Assembly (NCBI RefSeq): GCF_000732725.1
Contig: NZ_JPNB01000001.1
Span: 186,001-250,000 of the forward strand
DNA: 64,000 nucleotides
Direction: 5' to 3'
Source: Kineothrix alysoides
GTDB taxonomy: Bacteria; Bacillota; Clostridia; Lachnospirales; Lachnospiraceae
The notes under the pieces were generated by a model. It did no database searches, was not told where the DNA came from, and saw only the letters and a program-made list of their open reading frames with translations. Positions 50,592-58,305 of the stretch are shown piece after piece (within the stretch, counting starts at the first letter, position 1; the number at the start of each line of letters is the position of its first letter). The position numbers were made by a program, and so were the translations under genes.

Positions 50592-50630
50592 CGGCAGATG
50601 TGTAAAAGCGTAGTGGAAGTTTAGGTGGAT

Positions 50631-50657
50631 GTTGCTGAGAACGGAGTGAACAGTAAC
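50631..50657 (+). repeat. Repeat family 1, end fragment (copy C)
   Basis: The 27 bp GTTGCTGAGAACGGAG-TGAACAGTAAC match exactly the right end of the complete copy at 14595-14743. The rest of the element is missing. It lies between sigF and the next small gene. Confidence 0.85.
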
Positions 50658-50761
50658 AAATGGATGAAGCCGTAGGCTGAATAATAACATGCAGATATTG
50701 TGGTGTTATAGAGTATCGTATATACTACTATTTAGTAAAAAAGAAACGGAGGAAGGCACAA

Positions 50762-50935
50762 ATGACTGCTTTTGATTATGTAGTAGTAAGTATTGAGGGG
50801 GATTATGCTAATTTAAAACGCACAGATGCGGAGGAAGATGAACTGAAGCTTGTGGCGAGAGCACTTCTGCCTGAGGCAATTGCGGAAGGTACAAGACTGC
50901 ATTATGAATATATGGAATATACGATTGTAAAATAG
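50762..50935 (+). CDS. Small DUF3006-like protein
   Basis: A 57-residue protein, too short for most gene finders, with a GGAAGG site before the ATG. The sequence YVVVSIEGDYANLKRTDAEED and ARALLPEAIAEGTRLHYEYMEYTIV resembles the small beta-barrel proteins of the DUF3006 family (ExGDxAxL and LLPExxxEG patterns). Function unknown. It lies between the sigF operon and spoVAA. Confidence 0.65.
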   Translation: MTAFDYVVVSIEGDYANLKRTDAEEDELKLVARALLPEAIAEGTRLHYEYMEYTIVK

Positions 50936-50947
50936 TATGACCTCTTC

Positions 50948-50976
50948 GCATAATCTGCCATTTATTTGCAATAATA
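50948..50976 (+). promoter_or_regulatory. Possible sigma-G promoter of spoVAA
   Basis: GCATA (50948-50952) and CAATAATA (50969-50976) are separated by 16 bp, a fair match to forespore sigma-F/sigma-G promoters, which drive spoVA genes in known sporeformers. Confidence 0.35.
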
Positions 50977-51028
50977 AGGGATAATGTCAATAAAGGAAGC
51001 AAGAAGCAAAGGAATAGCAGGTGAAGAA

Positions 51029-51658
51029 ATGTCAGGAGAGACTCTTTATTTAAAAGCGGAACTTTGTACAGAGGTTACCGTAGATGATGTTTTTCTAAAA
51101 GATGTGGCTAAAGTATATTGTGCAGATCCTCATGTGACGGCGAAGGTAAAGGCGATCAAGATACACCGTTTCAGAGAAAAGGAGCAGACGCGCCAGGTGT
51201 TCAGCATTCTGAAGCTGATAGAAATGATACAGCAGGCTTGTCCGAACGTAAGCGTAGAGAATGTGGGAGAGATGGATGTGCTGGTAAAACGTGTGAATGT
51301 GAATAAGAATGAGGGTTTTATTGTCATTTTGAAAATTATTTTTGTGGCGGGCATCAGTTTTTTTGGCACAGCATTTACCATAATGGCGTTTCATAATGAT
51401 ATAGGCATTAACAAGGTATTTGGAAAAGTATATGAGCTCGTTATGGGGCAGGCAGCGGCGAACTATACGATTTTGGAGCTGGCCTATTCCATAGGGCTTG
51501 CTCTTGGTATCATCGTGTTCTTTAACCATATCGGAGGAAGAAGAATCACGAAAGACCCTACCCCCATCGAGGTAGAAATGCGTATTTATGAAAAGGACGT
51601 GAACAATGCGCTGATCGAAACTGCGGATAGGGAGGGGAAGACCATTGATGTTTCTTAA
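51029..51658 (+). CDS. spoVAA: Stage V sporulation protein AA
   Basis: A 209-residue protein with a soluble N-terminal domain (ETLYLKAELCTEVTVDDVFLKDVAKVYCADP) and two membrane segments (about 103-125 and 150-172). The sequence VTVDDVFLKDVAKVYC and AFHNDIGINKVFGKVYELVMG fits SpoVAA. It forms part of the spore inner-membrane channel that moves dipicolinic acid. The start at 51029 follows AGGTGAAG. The next gene overlaps it. Confidence 0.93.
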   Translation: MSGETLYLKAELCTEVTVDDVFLKDVAKVYCADPHVTAKVKAIKIHRFREKEQTRQVFSILKLIEMIQQACPNVSVENVGEMDVLVKRVNVNKNEGFIVILKIIFVAGISFFGTAFTIMAFHNDIGINKVFGKVYELVMGQAAANYTILELAYSIGLALGIIVFFNHIGGRRITKDPTPIEVEMRIYEKDVNNALIETADREGKTIDVS

Positions 51659-52148
51659 ACAGCTTTTGCTGGGAATCATGGGGCTCAGCTTCGGCATGTT
51701 CGCCGCAGGAGGTGTATTCACCGTATTGATATCTGTTGGCCTGATTCCACGATTTGCGGGGAAAATGCATGTCAGCAGAAAAATCTTTTTATTCGAAGAA
51801 GCGGTTGTCCTTGGAACACTGACGGGAAATTTTTTCAGTATATTCGACAGATACGGCAGAATCGGGGATTTTATCATTAAAAATCATATCTTTGGAAAAG
51901 AGAACACGGAATCCATCTGGCACATGATAGGTACGGGAATCCTTATTATTTTTGGGCTGTTCGCCGGAATTTTCGTGGGATGCCTGGCTCTTGCGATTGC
52001 AGAAATGCTGAATTCCATTCCGATTTTTGCCAGAAGGATCGGTTTCCGGCACGGCCTCGGAGTAGTAGTGCTTGCCATGGCTCTGGGAAAGATAGCAGGA
52101 GGGCTTATCTATTTTATAAAGGCGGTATTTTTGTATGGGGGAACGTGA
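51648..52148 (+). CDS. spoVAB: Stage V sporulation protein AB
   Basis: A 166-residue membrane protein with four hydrophobic segments, matching SpoVAB (GMFAAGGVFTVLISVGLIPRFAGKMHVSRKIFLFEEAVVLG and VGCLALAIAEMLNSIPIFARR). It begins inside the end of spoVAA by 11 bp. It works with SpoVAA, AC and AD in dipicolinate transport during sporulation. Confidence 0.94.
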   Translation: MFLKQLLLGIMGLSFGMFAAGGVFTVLISVGLIPRFAGKMHVSRKIFLFEEAVVLGTLTGNFFSIFDRYGRIGDFIIKNHIFGKENTESIWHMIGTGILIIFGLFAGIFVGCLALAIAEMLNSIPIFARRIGFRHGLGVVVLAMALGKIAGGLIYFIKAVFLYGGT

Positions 52149-52291
52149 ATTCTATCTAAGAATGCAGTCATTGAAAAATACTTAAGTATTACCAATTGCG
52201 TTTATGAATAAAATTGCTCAAAATCCGCATACTGGAAATATAATCGAAGCGAAATAGGCAAGAGGCAATTTTTTCAGAGAGGTTTGAGCAT

Positions 52292-52753
52292 ATGGAAGAA
52301 CAGATAAAGCAGGAATATAAGGAATATGTCAAGGAGGTAACTCCTACCCACAATTTATGGTTGCAAATGATAAAGGCGTTTCTCGTGGGAGGAGTAATAT
52401 GCATCATCGGGCAGTTCATTTTGAACTATTGTACGAATTCATTGGGACTGGATAAGGAAACGGCGGGAGGATGGTGTTCCCTTTTGCTGATATTAGTTAG
52501 TATTCTGCTTACGGGATTCAACATTTATCCGAACATCGTAAAATTCGGCGGTGCAGGGGCCCTTGTACCGATTACCGGATTTGCCAATTCCGTAGCTGCT
52601 CCTGCAATCGAGTTCAAGAAGGAAGGCCAGATATTTGGCGTCGGATGTAAAATATTTACGATAGCAGGTCCTGTAATTTTGTACGGAATATTTACAAGCT
52701 GGGTTTTGGGGTTGGGTTATTGGATATTGAAAGTAATGGGAGTAATTGCATGA
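52292..52753 (+). CDS. spoVAC: Stage V sporulation protein AC
   Basis: A 153-residue membrane protein with four to five segments, matching SpoVAC (PTHNLWLQMIKAFLVGGVICIIGQ and GGAGALVPITGFANSVAAPAIEFKKEGQIFGVGCKIFTIAGPVILYG). SpoVAC is the mechanosensitive component of the spore dipicolinate channel. It lies 143 bp after spoVAB. In related genomes spoVAD follows directly; here 4.3 kb of other genes intervene. Confidence 0.95.
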   Translation: MEEQIKQEYKEYVKEVTPTHNLWLQMIKAFLVGGVICIIGQFILNYCTNSLGLDKETAGGWCSLLLILVSILLTGFNIYPNIVKFGGAGALVPITGFANSVAAPAIEFKKEGQIFGVGCKIFTIAGPVILYGIFTSWVLGLGYWILKVMGVIA

Positions 52754-52785
52754 TAGCATGATCATTATAAAGAAGTGTGAAAAGA

Positions 52786-52812
52786 GAGGACGCCTAACCG
52801 TTAGGCGTCCTC
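52786..52812 (-). terminator. Terminator overlapping MATE stop codon
   Basis: GAGGACGCCTAA (52786-52797) pairs perfectly with TTAGGCGTCCTC (52801-52812) across CCG. On the minus strand the last three codons and stop of the MATE gene form one arm, and CTCTTTTCAC follows the hairpin. It also sits 30 bp after spoVAC and could stop that transcript. Confidence 0.8.
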
Positions 52813-54168
52813 AAATAAATTATCCCTGGTAATATTTTTCAGCCATTTCCCGCTCTTGTAATGCTTGATGACCCAGGGCCACTTCACGAATTCGTCGGTA
52901 CAGAGCAGGAAATATACCCATAAGACGGGAAGCTTGAACACAAAGGCGGCCAAAAAGCCCAGAGGCACGGCATAACACCACATGTCGATGGTATCGCAGA
53001 TAAATCCGAAACGGCTGTCGCCGCCTGCGCGGAAGACCCCGGCTATCAGGGTGGTGTTAACGGCGGCTCCCATTACATAGTAAGTATTGATAAGGAGCAT
53101 GTATTTTAAATAGTGAAGTGCGGTTTCGGACAATGCGGCATACTTCAGGACGAAGGGAGCAGCCGCAAATATGAGAAGGCCGCCCGCAAGGCCGCTCAAA
53201 ACGGTAAGCTTCATCAGCCTGCCGGCGTTAGCGCGGGCTTCTTCCAAACGGTTTTCCCCGATTTCATTTCCGAGTAATATACCGCCTGCGCTGGCAACGC
53301 CGAAACAGAGAACGGTGCCGAAGTTACGGATAATGCTGACAAAGGAATTAGCTGCAACCGCATCGGCGCCCATGTGCCCGATAATTACCGAGTACATGGA
53401 AAAAGCGACGCCCCATGACACGTCGTTGCCCAGGGCGGGCAGGGATAAGCGGATGAAATCCTTGAACAGAAGCTTATTGCGAATAAACATAAATCTCAGA
53501 TTCAATTTAATATCTTTACTGAAATGCGATATGACGATACACGCTATCAGTTCCAGTACTCTGGAGATGGAAGTGGAAGCAGCAACACCTATAATGCCGA
53601 GCTTGGGCGCGCCGAACAGACCGAAGATCAACACGGCGTTCAAGAAAATGTCGAAGCTTATGGTCACGGCATTCAATACAGTTCCCACAACAACTCGTCC
53701 GATACTTCTTAAAATAGAAAGATATATTTCAATTAATCCCCAGCACAAATAACTGACGCTGATATAGCGCAGATAGTATGCCCCCAGTCCGATCAGCTCC
53801 GCATCGTCGGTAAATACGCGCATCATCAGGTGCGGGACCGAGAATGACATTACGGCGAATAATATGGAAATAGCAACCGAGAATCGAAGTGCGATTCCTT
53901 CTACCGCTTCGATGGCACGCATATCTCCTTTGCCGAAATACTGGGCACACAGCATGGTTGCCCCCGTACCCAGCCCGTAATAAACCATGAACAGAATGCT
54001 GGAATACTGCGCGGCAAGGGAGGCGGCAGCGATGGAGGACTGGCCCACATAATTGAGCATGACTACGTCCGCAGAGCTTACGGCTGCGCTTAAAAGATTT
54101 TGAATAACGATAGGAAGGACCAGTTTAAAGATTTTGTGATAAAATACGTTTTTACCTAAAGATTTCAT
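52801..54168 (-). CDS. MATE family efflux transporter
   Basis: A 455-residue protein with 12 predicted segments and the MATE patterns LPIVIQNLLSAAVSSADVVMLNYVGQSSIAAASLAAQYSSI and GTGATMLCAQYFGKGD. It resembles the more distant branch with an internal GNEIGENRLEEARANAGR motif. It lies on the minus strand between spoVAC and spoVAD, divergent from the MBOAT gene. Its stop codon is in a terminator stem. Confidence 0.92.
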   Translation of the reverse strand: MKSLGKNVFYHKIFKLVLPIVIQNLLSAAVSSADVVMLNYVGQSSIAAASLAAQYSSILFMVYYGLGTGATMLCAQYFGKGDMRAIEAVEGIALRFSVAISILFAVMSFSVPHLMMRVFTDDAELIGLGAYYLRYISVSYLCWGLIEIYLSILRSIGRVVVGTVLNAVTISFDIFLNAVLIFGLFGAPKLGIIGVAASTSISRVLELIACIVISHFSKDIKLNLRFMFIRNKLLFKDFIRLSLPALGNDVSWGVAFSMYSVIIGHMGADAVAANSFVSIIRNFGTVLCFGVASAGGILLGNEIGENRLEEARANAGRLMKLTVLSGLAGGLLIFAAAPFVLKYAALSETALHYLKYMLLINTYYVMGAAVNTTLIAGVFRAGGDSRFGFICDTIDMWCYAVPLGFLAAFVFKLPVLWVYFLLCTDEFVKWPWVIKHYKSGKWLKNITRDNLFEDA

Positions 54169-54419
54169 AATGTTACGTTACTCCGTTTATTTTCGTGGTA
54201 TTCCTTGCTATCTTACTATATAAAAGAGGTGTTTGTACATATTTAAATAAAATATGTATCACTTTTTATGTGCACGAATCGCTTGGCGTTATTCCAGATT
54301 TTGCAAAATAAATTTTATATTATCTTAAGGGTTTCCTATTGAGATTAAAAACATGTGGTGTTACAATAATAATGCTCTTAAAATACAGTGTGAATTTGAA
54401 AAAGTAAGGATTGAGAAAA

Positions 54420-55835
54420 ATGGTAGTGTTTTCCGGGATGGAATTTCTGTTTCGCTTTTTGCCGATTTTCTTAGCCGTTTATTATATAACACCGCAGAAA
54501 TACAGAAATACGGCCTTATTATTTGGAAGTATCGTATTTTATGCCGTAGGCGAGCCGTATTTCATCCTGCTCCTTTTGGCATTCGTATGGCTGAATTATA
54601 TTTTGGCGAAAAAAATATGCTTTTACGAGACCGAGCATAGTGTTAAGAATAAGAAGAAGCTTCGTGAGAAGAAACTTCATAAGAGGATAGATAAGAAAAA
54701 GGGAAATAAATGGATGATTACAGCTCTACTGCTTGACGTAGGGCTGTTAGTTGTATTTAAAATTCTGGGTGCTTTTGCGGGGAACGAGGCTCTGCCCTTG
54801 GGACTCAGCTTCTATACCTTCAAGATGATTTCCTTCCAAATGGACATATACAGAAGAGATATTAAGGCGTTGCCGACCTTTAAACGCACAGCAGTTTATT
54901 TCATGATGTTTCCTCAGATTATATCAGGACCGATCATGCGTTATGACGAAGGGGATTTTACTCTGGAGAAGAGAACTTACTCCTGGGAGCGCATAGAGGA
55001 AGGGCTGCAGTATTTTGTATTAGGGCTTGGGACCAAGGTACTTTTGGCAGACCGTTTAGCAATTTTGGAAAAGGATATTCATACCATCGGCTATGAGAGT
55101 ATATCCTCACCGCTTGCGTGGCTTGGAGCGGTTTCCTATTCCATGCAGCTATATTTTGATTTTTGGGGATATTCGCTCATGGCATCAGGGCTTTGCGTGA
55201 TGCTGGGCTTTTCCTTCATCAAGAACTTCGATCACCCATATGCGTCGCGCAGCATCAGCGAATTCTGGCGGAGATGGCACATGACGCTGGGGAGCTTTTT
55301 CAGGGATTATGTATACATACCGCTTGGCGGCAGCAGGGAAGGAAAAGGCAATACCGTGAGAAACCTTCTGATCGTATGGCTGCTGACCGGACTTTGGCAT
55401 GGAGGAAGCCTGAACTTCATTTTGTGGGGATCAGTACTGTTTGGGCTTATCGTTCTGGAGAAGTTATGGATTGGCAAGTGGCTGCAAAAATATCCGCTGG
55501 TTGGGAGATGCTATGTGCTCGTCCTGATTCCGATCACATGGATGCTGTTTGCGATAACCGACATCAGCCAGCTTGGGCTGTACTTAGGACGGATGTTTCC
55601 CGTTGCAGGGGGAGCGGGCGTTGCCGTCAATTCCTCCGATATTTTCAAATATCTGAAGATGTATGCCCCATATCTTACGGCGGGAGTTATATGGTGCATA
55701 CCGGCAGCATACCGGTTTGTGGAAAAACATAGAAGGCATCCGGCAGTCATTGCAGGAATGGTCTGCATTTTCTGGTTATCCGTATATTTTACGGTAAGCA
55801 TGGGTAACAATCCCTTTGCTTACTTGAAGTTTTAA
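54420..55835 (+). CDS. MBOAT family O-acyltransferase
   Basis: A 471-residue polytopic enzyme of the membrane-bound O-acyltransferase family (AlgI/DltB-like). The catalytic histidine lies in LLTGLWHGGSLNFILWG, and the AlgI patterns SYTFKMISFQMDIYR-like and FPQIISGPIMRYDE, and RFWRRWHMTLGSFFRDYVYIPLGG, are present. It moves an acyl group across the membrane to a cell-surface polymer. The SGNH protein 15 bp downstream is the usual partner. The ATG at 54420 gives the family-typical start MVVFSG. Confidence 0.95.
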   Translation: MVVFSGMEFLFRFLPIFLAVYYITPQKYRNTALLFGSIVFYAVGEPYFILLLLAFVWLNYILAKKICFYETEHSVKNKKKLREKKLHKRIDKKKGNKWMITALLLDVGLLVVFKILGAFAGNEALPLGLSFYTFKMISFQMDIYRRDIKALPTFKRTAVYFMMFPQIISGPIMRYDEGDFTLEKRTYSWERIEEGLQYFVLGLGTKVLLADRLAILEKDIHTIGYESISSPLAWLGAVSYSMQLYFDFWGYSLMASGLCVMLGFSFIKNFDHPYASRSISEFWRRWHMTLGSFFRDYVYIPLGGSREGKGNTVRNLLIVWLLTGLWHGGSLNFILWGSVLFGLIVLEKLWIGKWLQKYPLVGRCYVLVLIPITWMLFAITDISQLGLYLGRMFPVAGGAGVAVNSSDIFKYLKMYAPYLTAGVIWCIPAAYRFVEKHRRHPAVIAGMVCIFWLSVYFTVSMGNNPFAYLKF

Positions 55836-55850
55836 GGGAATGGTGAGAGT

Positions 55851-56837
55851 ATGAAGCGGATAAAAAAATGTCCGTTATTTCTTATCCTCGTAATAAGCAG
55901 TGTTCTTTTTACGTTGATAGGAATTATCGGAAAAAATTCCATATATAAGGACTATGAATATCATTTTGCAGATACGCCCTTTCTCGCCCTTACGCTGGAA
56001 GGAATCAGCAAAGGAGAATATCCGTGGGAGTCTTTCCGGTATGGTTCTGTAATAGAAGCAGTGTCGGGGGCGTTGAACTTGCCCATCGGAGGCGGGGAGG
56101 ACGAGGCGCTGGAAACAGAGGCTCTTGTTGCCGAAGGGGATGCGGGAAGCTTATTTGAAGAAGCGATTCCGGCCGAAGATGCCGGGGAAGAGGCTGCGTC
56201 CGATGAAGAACGTGCGGATAGAACCTATGACTTTGTACAAGTGGGAGAGGAATATTTTGATGATGCGGTATTTATCGGGGATTCCAGAACCGTGGGCTTG
56301 TTCGAGTACGGCGGCATGGAGGAACGGTGCGATTTTTTTGCGAAGACGTCGCTTACGATATACGATGTGTTTACCGAGCCTATTGTAAAGGATGAGGAGA
56401 CGGGAGATAAGATTACCATAGAAGCGGCATTGCAGAAGAAGCAATACGGAAAAGTATATCTTATGCTAGGCATCAACGAGCTGGGAACCGGCACGACGGA
56501 GACCTTTATGACGGAATATAAGAAGGTGGTGGGACGGCTCGAAGAGCTTCAGCCGGGTGCGATCATCTTTGCGGAAGGCATTATGCGCGTCGCCGGAACG
56601 AAAAACGAGACGGACCCGATATTCAATAATATGAATATCAATGAAAGAAACGAAGCGATAGAAGAAATTGCCGATAATAAGAAAATTTTCTATATTGATG
56701 TGAACGAGGTCGTATGCGATGCTCAGGGAAATCTGGAGAAAGACTATACTACGGACGAAATTCATTTGAAGGCGCAATATTACGAGAAATGGAAGCAATT
56801 TCTCCTGTCTAAGGGAATCATCAGAGAGGAAAAATGA
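55851..56837 (+). CDS. SGNH/GDSL hydrolase-like acyl transfer partner
   Basis: A 328-residue protein with an N-terminal signal anchor (residues 7-28), a low-complexity acidic linker (about 80-122) and a SGNH-type domain: S145 in FIGDSRTVGL, the asparagine-containing LGINELG and D302/H305 in TDEIHLK. It is located outside the membrane and probably transfers the acyl group delivered by the MBOAT protein to a surface polymer, as PatB or DltD do. The acceptor polymer is not known. Confidence 0.88.
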   Translation: MKRIKKCPLFLILVISSVLFTLIGIIGKNSIYKDYEYHFADTPFLALTLEGISKGEYPWESFRYGSVIEAVSGALNLPIGGGEDEALETEALVAEGDAGSLFEEAIPAEDAGEEAASDEERADRTYDFVQVGEEYFDDAVFIGDSRTVGLFEYGGMEERCDFFAKTSLTIYDVFTEPIVKDEETGDKITIEAALQKKQYGKVYLMLGINELGTGTTETFMTEYKKVVGRLEELQPGAIIFAEGIMRVAGTKNETDPIFNNMNINERNEAIEEIADNKKIFYIDVNEVVCDAQGNLEKDYTTDEIHLKAQYYEKWKQFLLSKGIIREEK

Positions 56838-56923
56838 CAAGTTTCGAATATTAATTCTGGAATAGCAATTCTCGAATAATTTTCTTTTTTTTTCAAATAA
56901 TACTATACATAACGAAAATAATC

Positions 56924-57056
56924 GTTACTGTTCGCACAGTAGCTTAACACTTGCTGTTAAGCTGCGTAAGAATGTGATTCAAGAGATGATTTCTGCTTCG
57001 CGCAGCTAATTTGAATGCAAAAATCATATGCTACCGAGAACGGAGTGAACAGTAAT
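56924..57056 (+). repeat. MITE-like repeat family 1, copy D
   Basis: A 133-bp copy bounded by GTTACTGTTCGCAC (from 56924) and GTGAACAGTAAT (to 57056). It shares with copy B the words AGTAGCTTAACACTTGCTG, TGATTCAAGAGATGATTT, CTTCGCG and CGAGAACGGAGTGAACAGTAA. It has lost about 16 bp of the interior hairpin. It lies 26 bp before spoVAD. Confidence 0.9.
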
Positions 57057-57082
57057 AAATAACCGGAAAGCGTGGGTATAGT

Positions 57083-58132
57083 ATGAGTCAGGAAAAAAAC
57101 GTTTGTTCCATGGGGAAGCAAAGTATAGAGCTGAAAACCCCGGTATATATAAGGGAAAGTGCCAGCATAGTAGGCACGAAAGAAGGACAGGGGCCTTTGG
57201 CGGAACTGTTTGATATGATAGGCGAGGACGATATGTTCGGCTGCGATTCGTGGGAAGAGGCAGAAAGCAGTTTGCAGAAGGATGCGGTATTTTTGGCGCT
57301 GAATAAGGCCGGAATGAAGAAGGAAGAGATAAGATATATCTTTGCCGGCGATTTACTGGGGCAGTCCATCGCCAGCAGTTTCGGGCTGGCTTCCTATGAG
57401 ATACCGTTAATCGGAATGTACGGCGCGTGTTCTACCTGCGGTCTGACTCTGAGCATGGGAGCGATGGCAGTGTCCGGCGGATTTGCGGAGCATGTGCTCT
57501 GCGTAACTTCCAGTCATTTTGCCAGTGCGGAAAAGGAATTCCGTTTTCCTCTGGGGTATGGCAATCAAAGGCCGCTTTCGGCATCGTGGACGGTAACAGG
57601 AAGCGGAGCATTCCTGCTTAGCGGCGATAAAGGAACGAAGGCGAGGGCGAAAATTACCGGAATCACTACCGGTAAGATTATGGATTACGGCCTGAAAGAT
57701 TCTCAGAATATGGGGGCCTGTATGGCTCCGGCGGCGTGCGATACCATTTACAATAACCTGAAGGATTTTGGAAGAAAGCCGTCCGACTACGATAAAATCA
57801 TCACAGGAGATTTGGGAACGGTGGGGCAGCATGCGCTGCTTGATCTGCTGAACGAAAAGGATGTGGATATAGCCGGACAGCATATGGACTGCGGTATTGA
57901 AATATACGATGCCAAGGAGCAGGATACCCATGCGGGAGGAAGCGGCTGCGGATGCAGTGCGGTAACTCTGTCAGCCTATATTTTAAAAAAAATAGAAGAA
58001 GGCGTATGGAAGCGCGTATTGTTCGTCCCTACCGGCGCGCTGTTGTCTAAGACGAGTTTTAACGAAGGACAGACCGTACCGGGGATTGCCCATGGAGTGG
58101 TTATAGAGGCAATAGGTGAGGGCGAGGCATAA
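57083..58132 (+). CDS. spoVAD: Stage V sporulation protein AD
   Basis: The 349-residue protein has the thiolase-like fold of SpoVAD: GDLLGQSIASSFGL, YGACSTCGLTLSMGAMAVSGGFAEHVLCVTSSHFASAEKEFRFPLGYGNQRPLSASWTVTGSGA and GGSGCGCSAVTLSAYIL. It binds dipicolinic acid on the surface of the spore inner membrane. It is separated from spoVAC by a MATE gene and the MBOAT/SGNH pair and is preceded by a copy of repeat family 1. No strong ribosome binding site is seen; GTGGG lies seven bases before the ATG. spoVAE is not found after it in this window. Confidence 0.94.
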   Translation: MSQEKNVCSMGKQSIELKTPVYIRESASIVGTKEGQGPLAELFDMIGEDDMFGCDSWEEAESSLQKDAVFLALNKAGMKKEEIRYIFAGDLLGQSIASSFGLASYEIPLIGMYGACSTCGLTLSMGAMAVSGGFAEHVLCVTSSHFASAEKEFRFPLGYGNQRPLSASWTVTGSGAFLLSGDKGTKARAKITGITTGKIMDYGLKDSQNMGACMAPAACDTIYNNLKDFGRKPSDYDKIITGDLGTVGQHALLDLLNEKDVDIAGQHMDCGIEIYDAKEQDTHAGGSGCGCSAVTLSAYILKKIEEGVWKRVLFVPTGALLSKTSFNEGQTVPGIAHGVVIEAIGEGEA

Positions 58133-58141
58133 AAATAACTA

Positions 58142-58228
58142 TTGAATATTATACCCATGGATTATATAATAGAGGATATGATTCATGGGAATTTTTTTGT
58201 GCATTTACTTAATCGATTAAGTAAATGC
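58142..58228 (+). promoter_or_regulatory. Promoter and 28-bp perfect palindrome before export operon
   Basis: TTGAAT (58142-58147), 17 bp, TATAAT (58165-58170) form a promoter. Downstream lies a perfect, spacer-free palindrome with halves GCATTTACTTAATC (58201-58214) and GATTAAGTAAATGC (58215-58228), centred about 35-40 bp after the expected start. A central CG flanked by AT-rich halves is typical of LacI- or MarR-type operators. Confidence 0.75.
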
Positions 58229-58305
58229 TGAAAGCATAAAATGGACGTTGATCGCATGGGAAATAATATTTATACCGGGGCGAATTATGAGAGATGGGGG
58301 AGAAT

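Noticed and set aside
54353-54640. Frame of 95 codons at the start of the MBOAT gene
   Set aside because: It overlaps the MBOAT frame, whose protein is clearly real, and its own peptide has no membrane or domain pattern.
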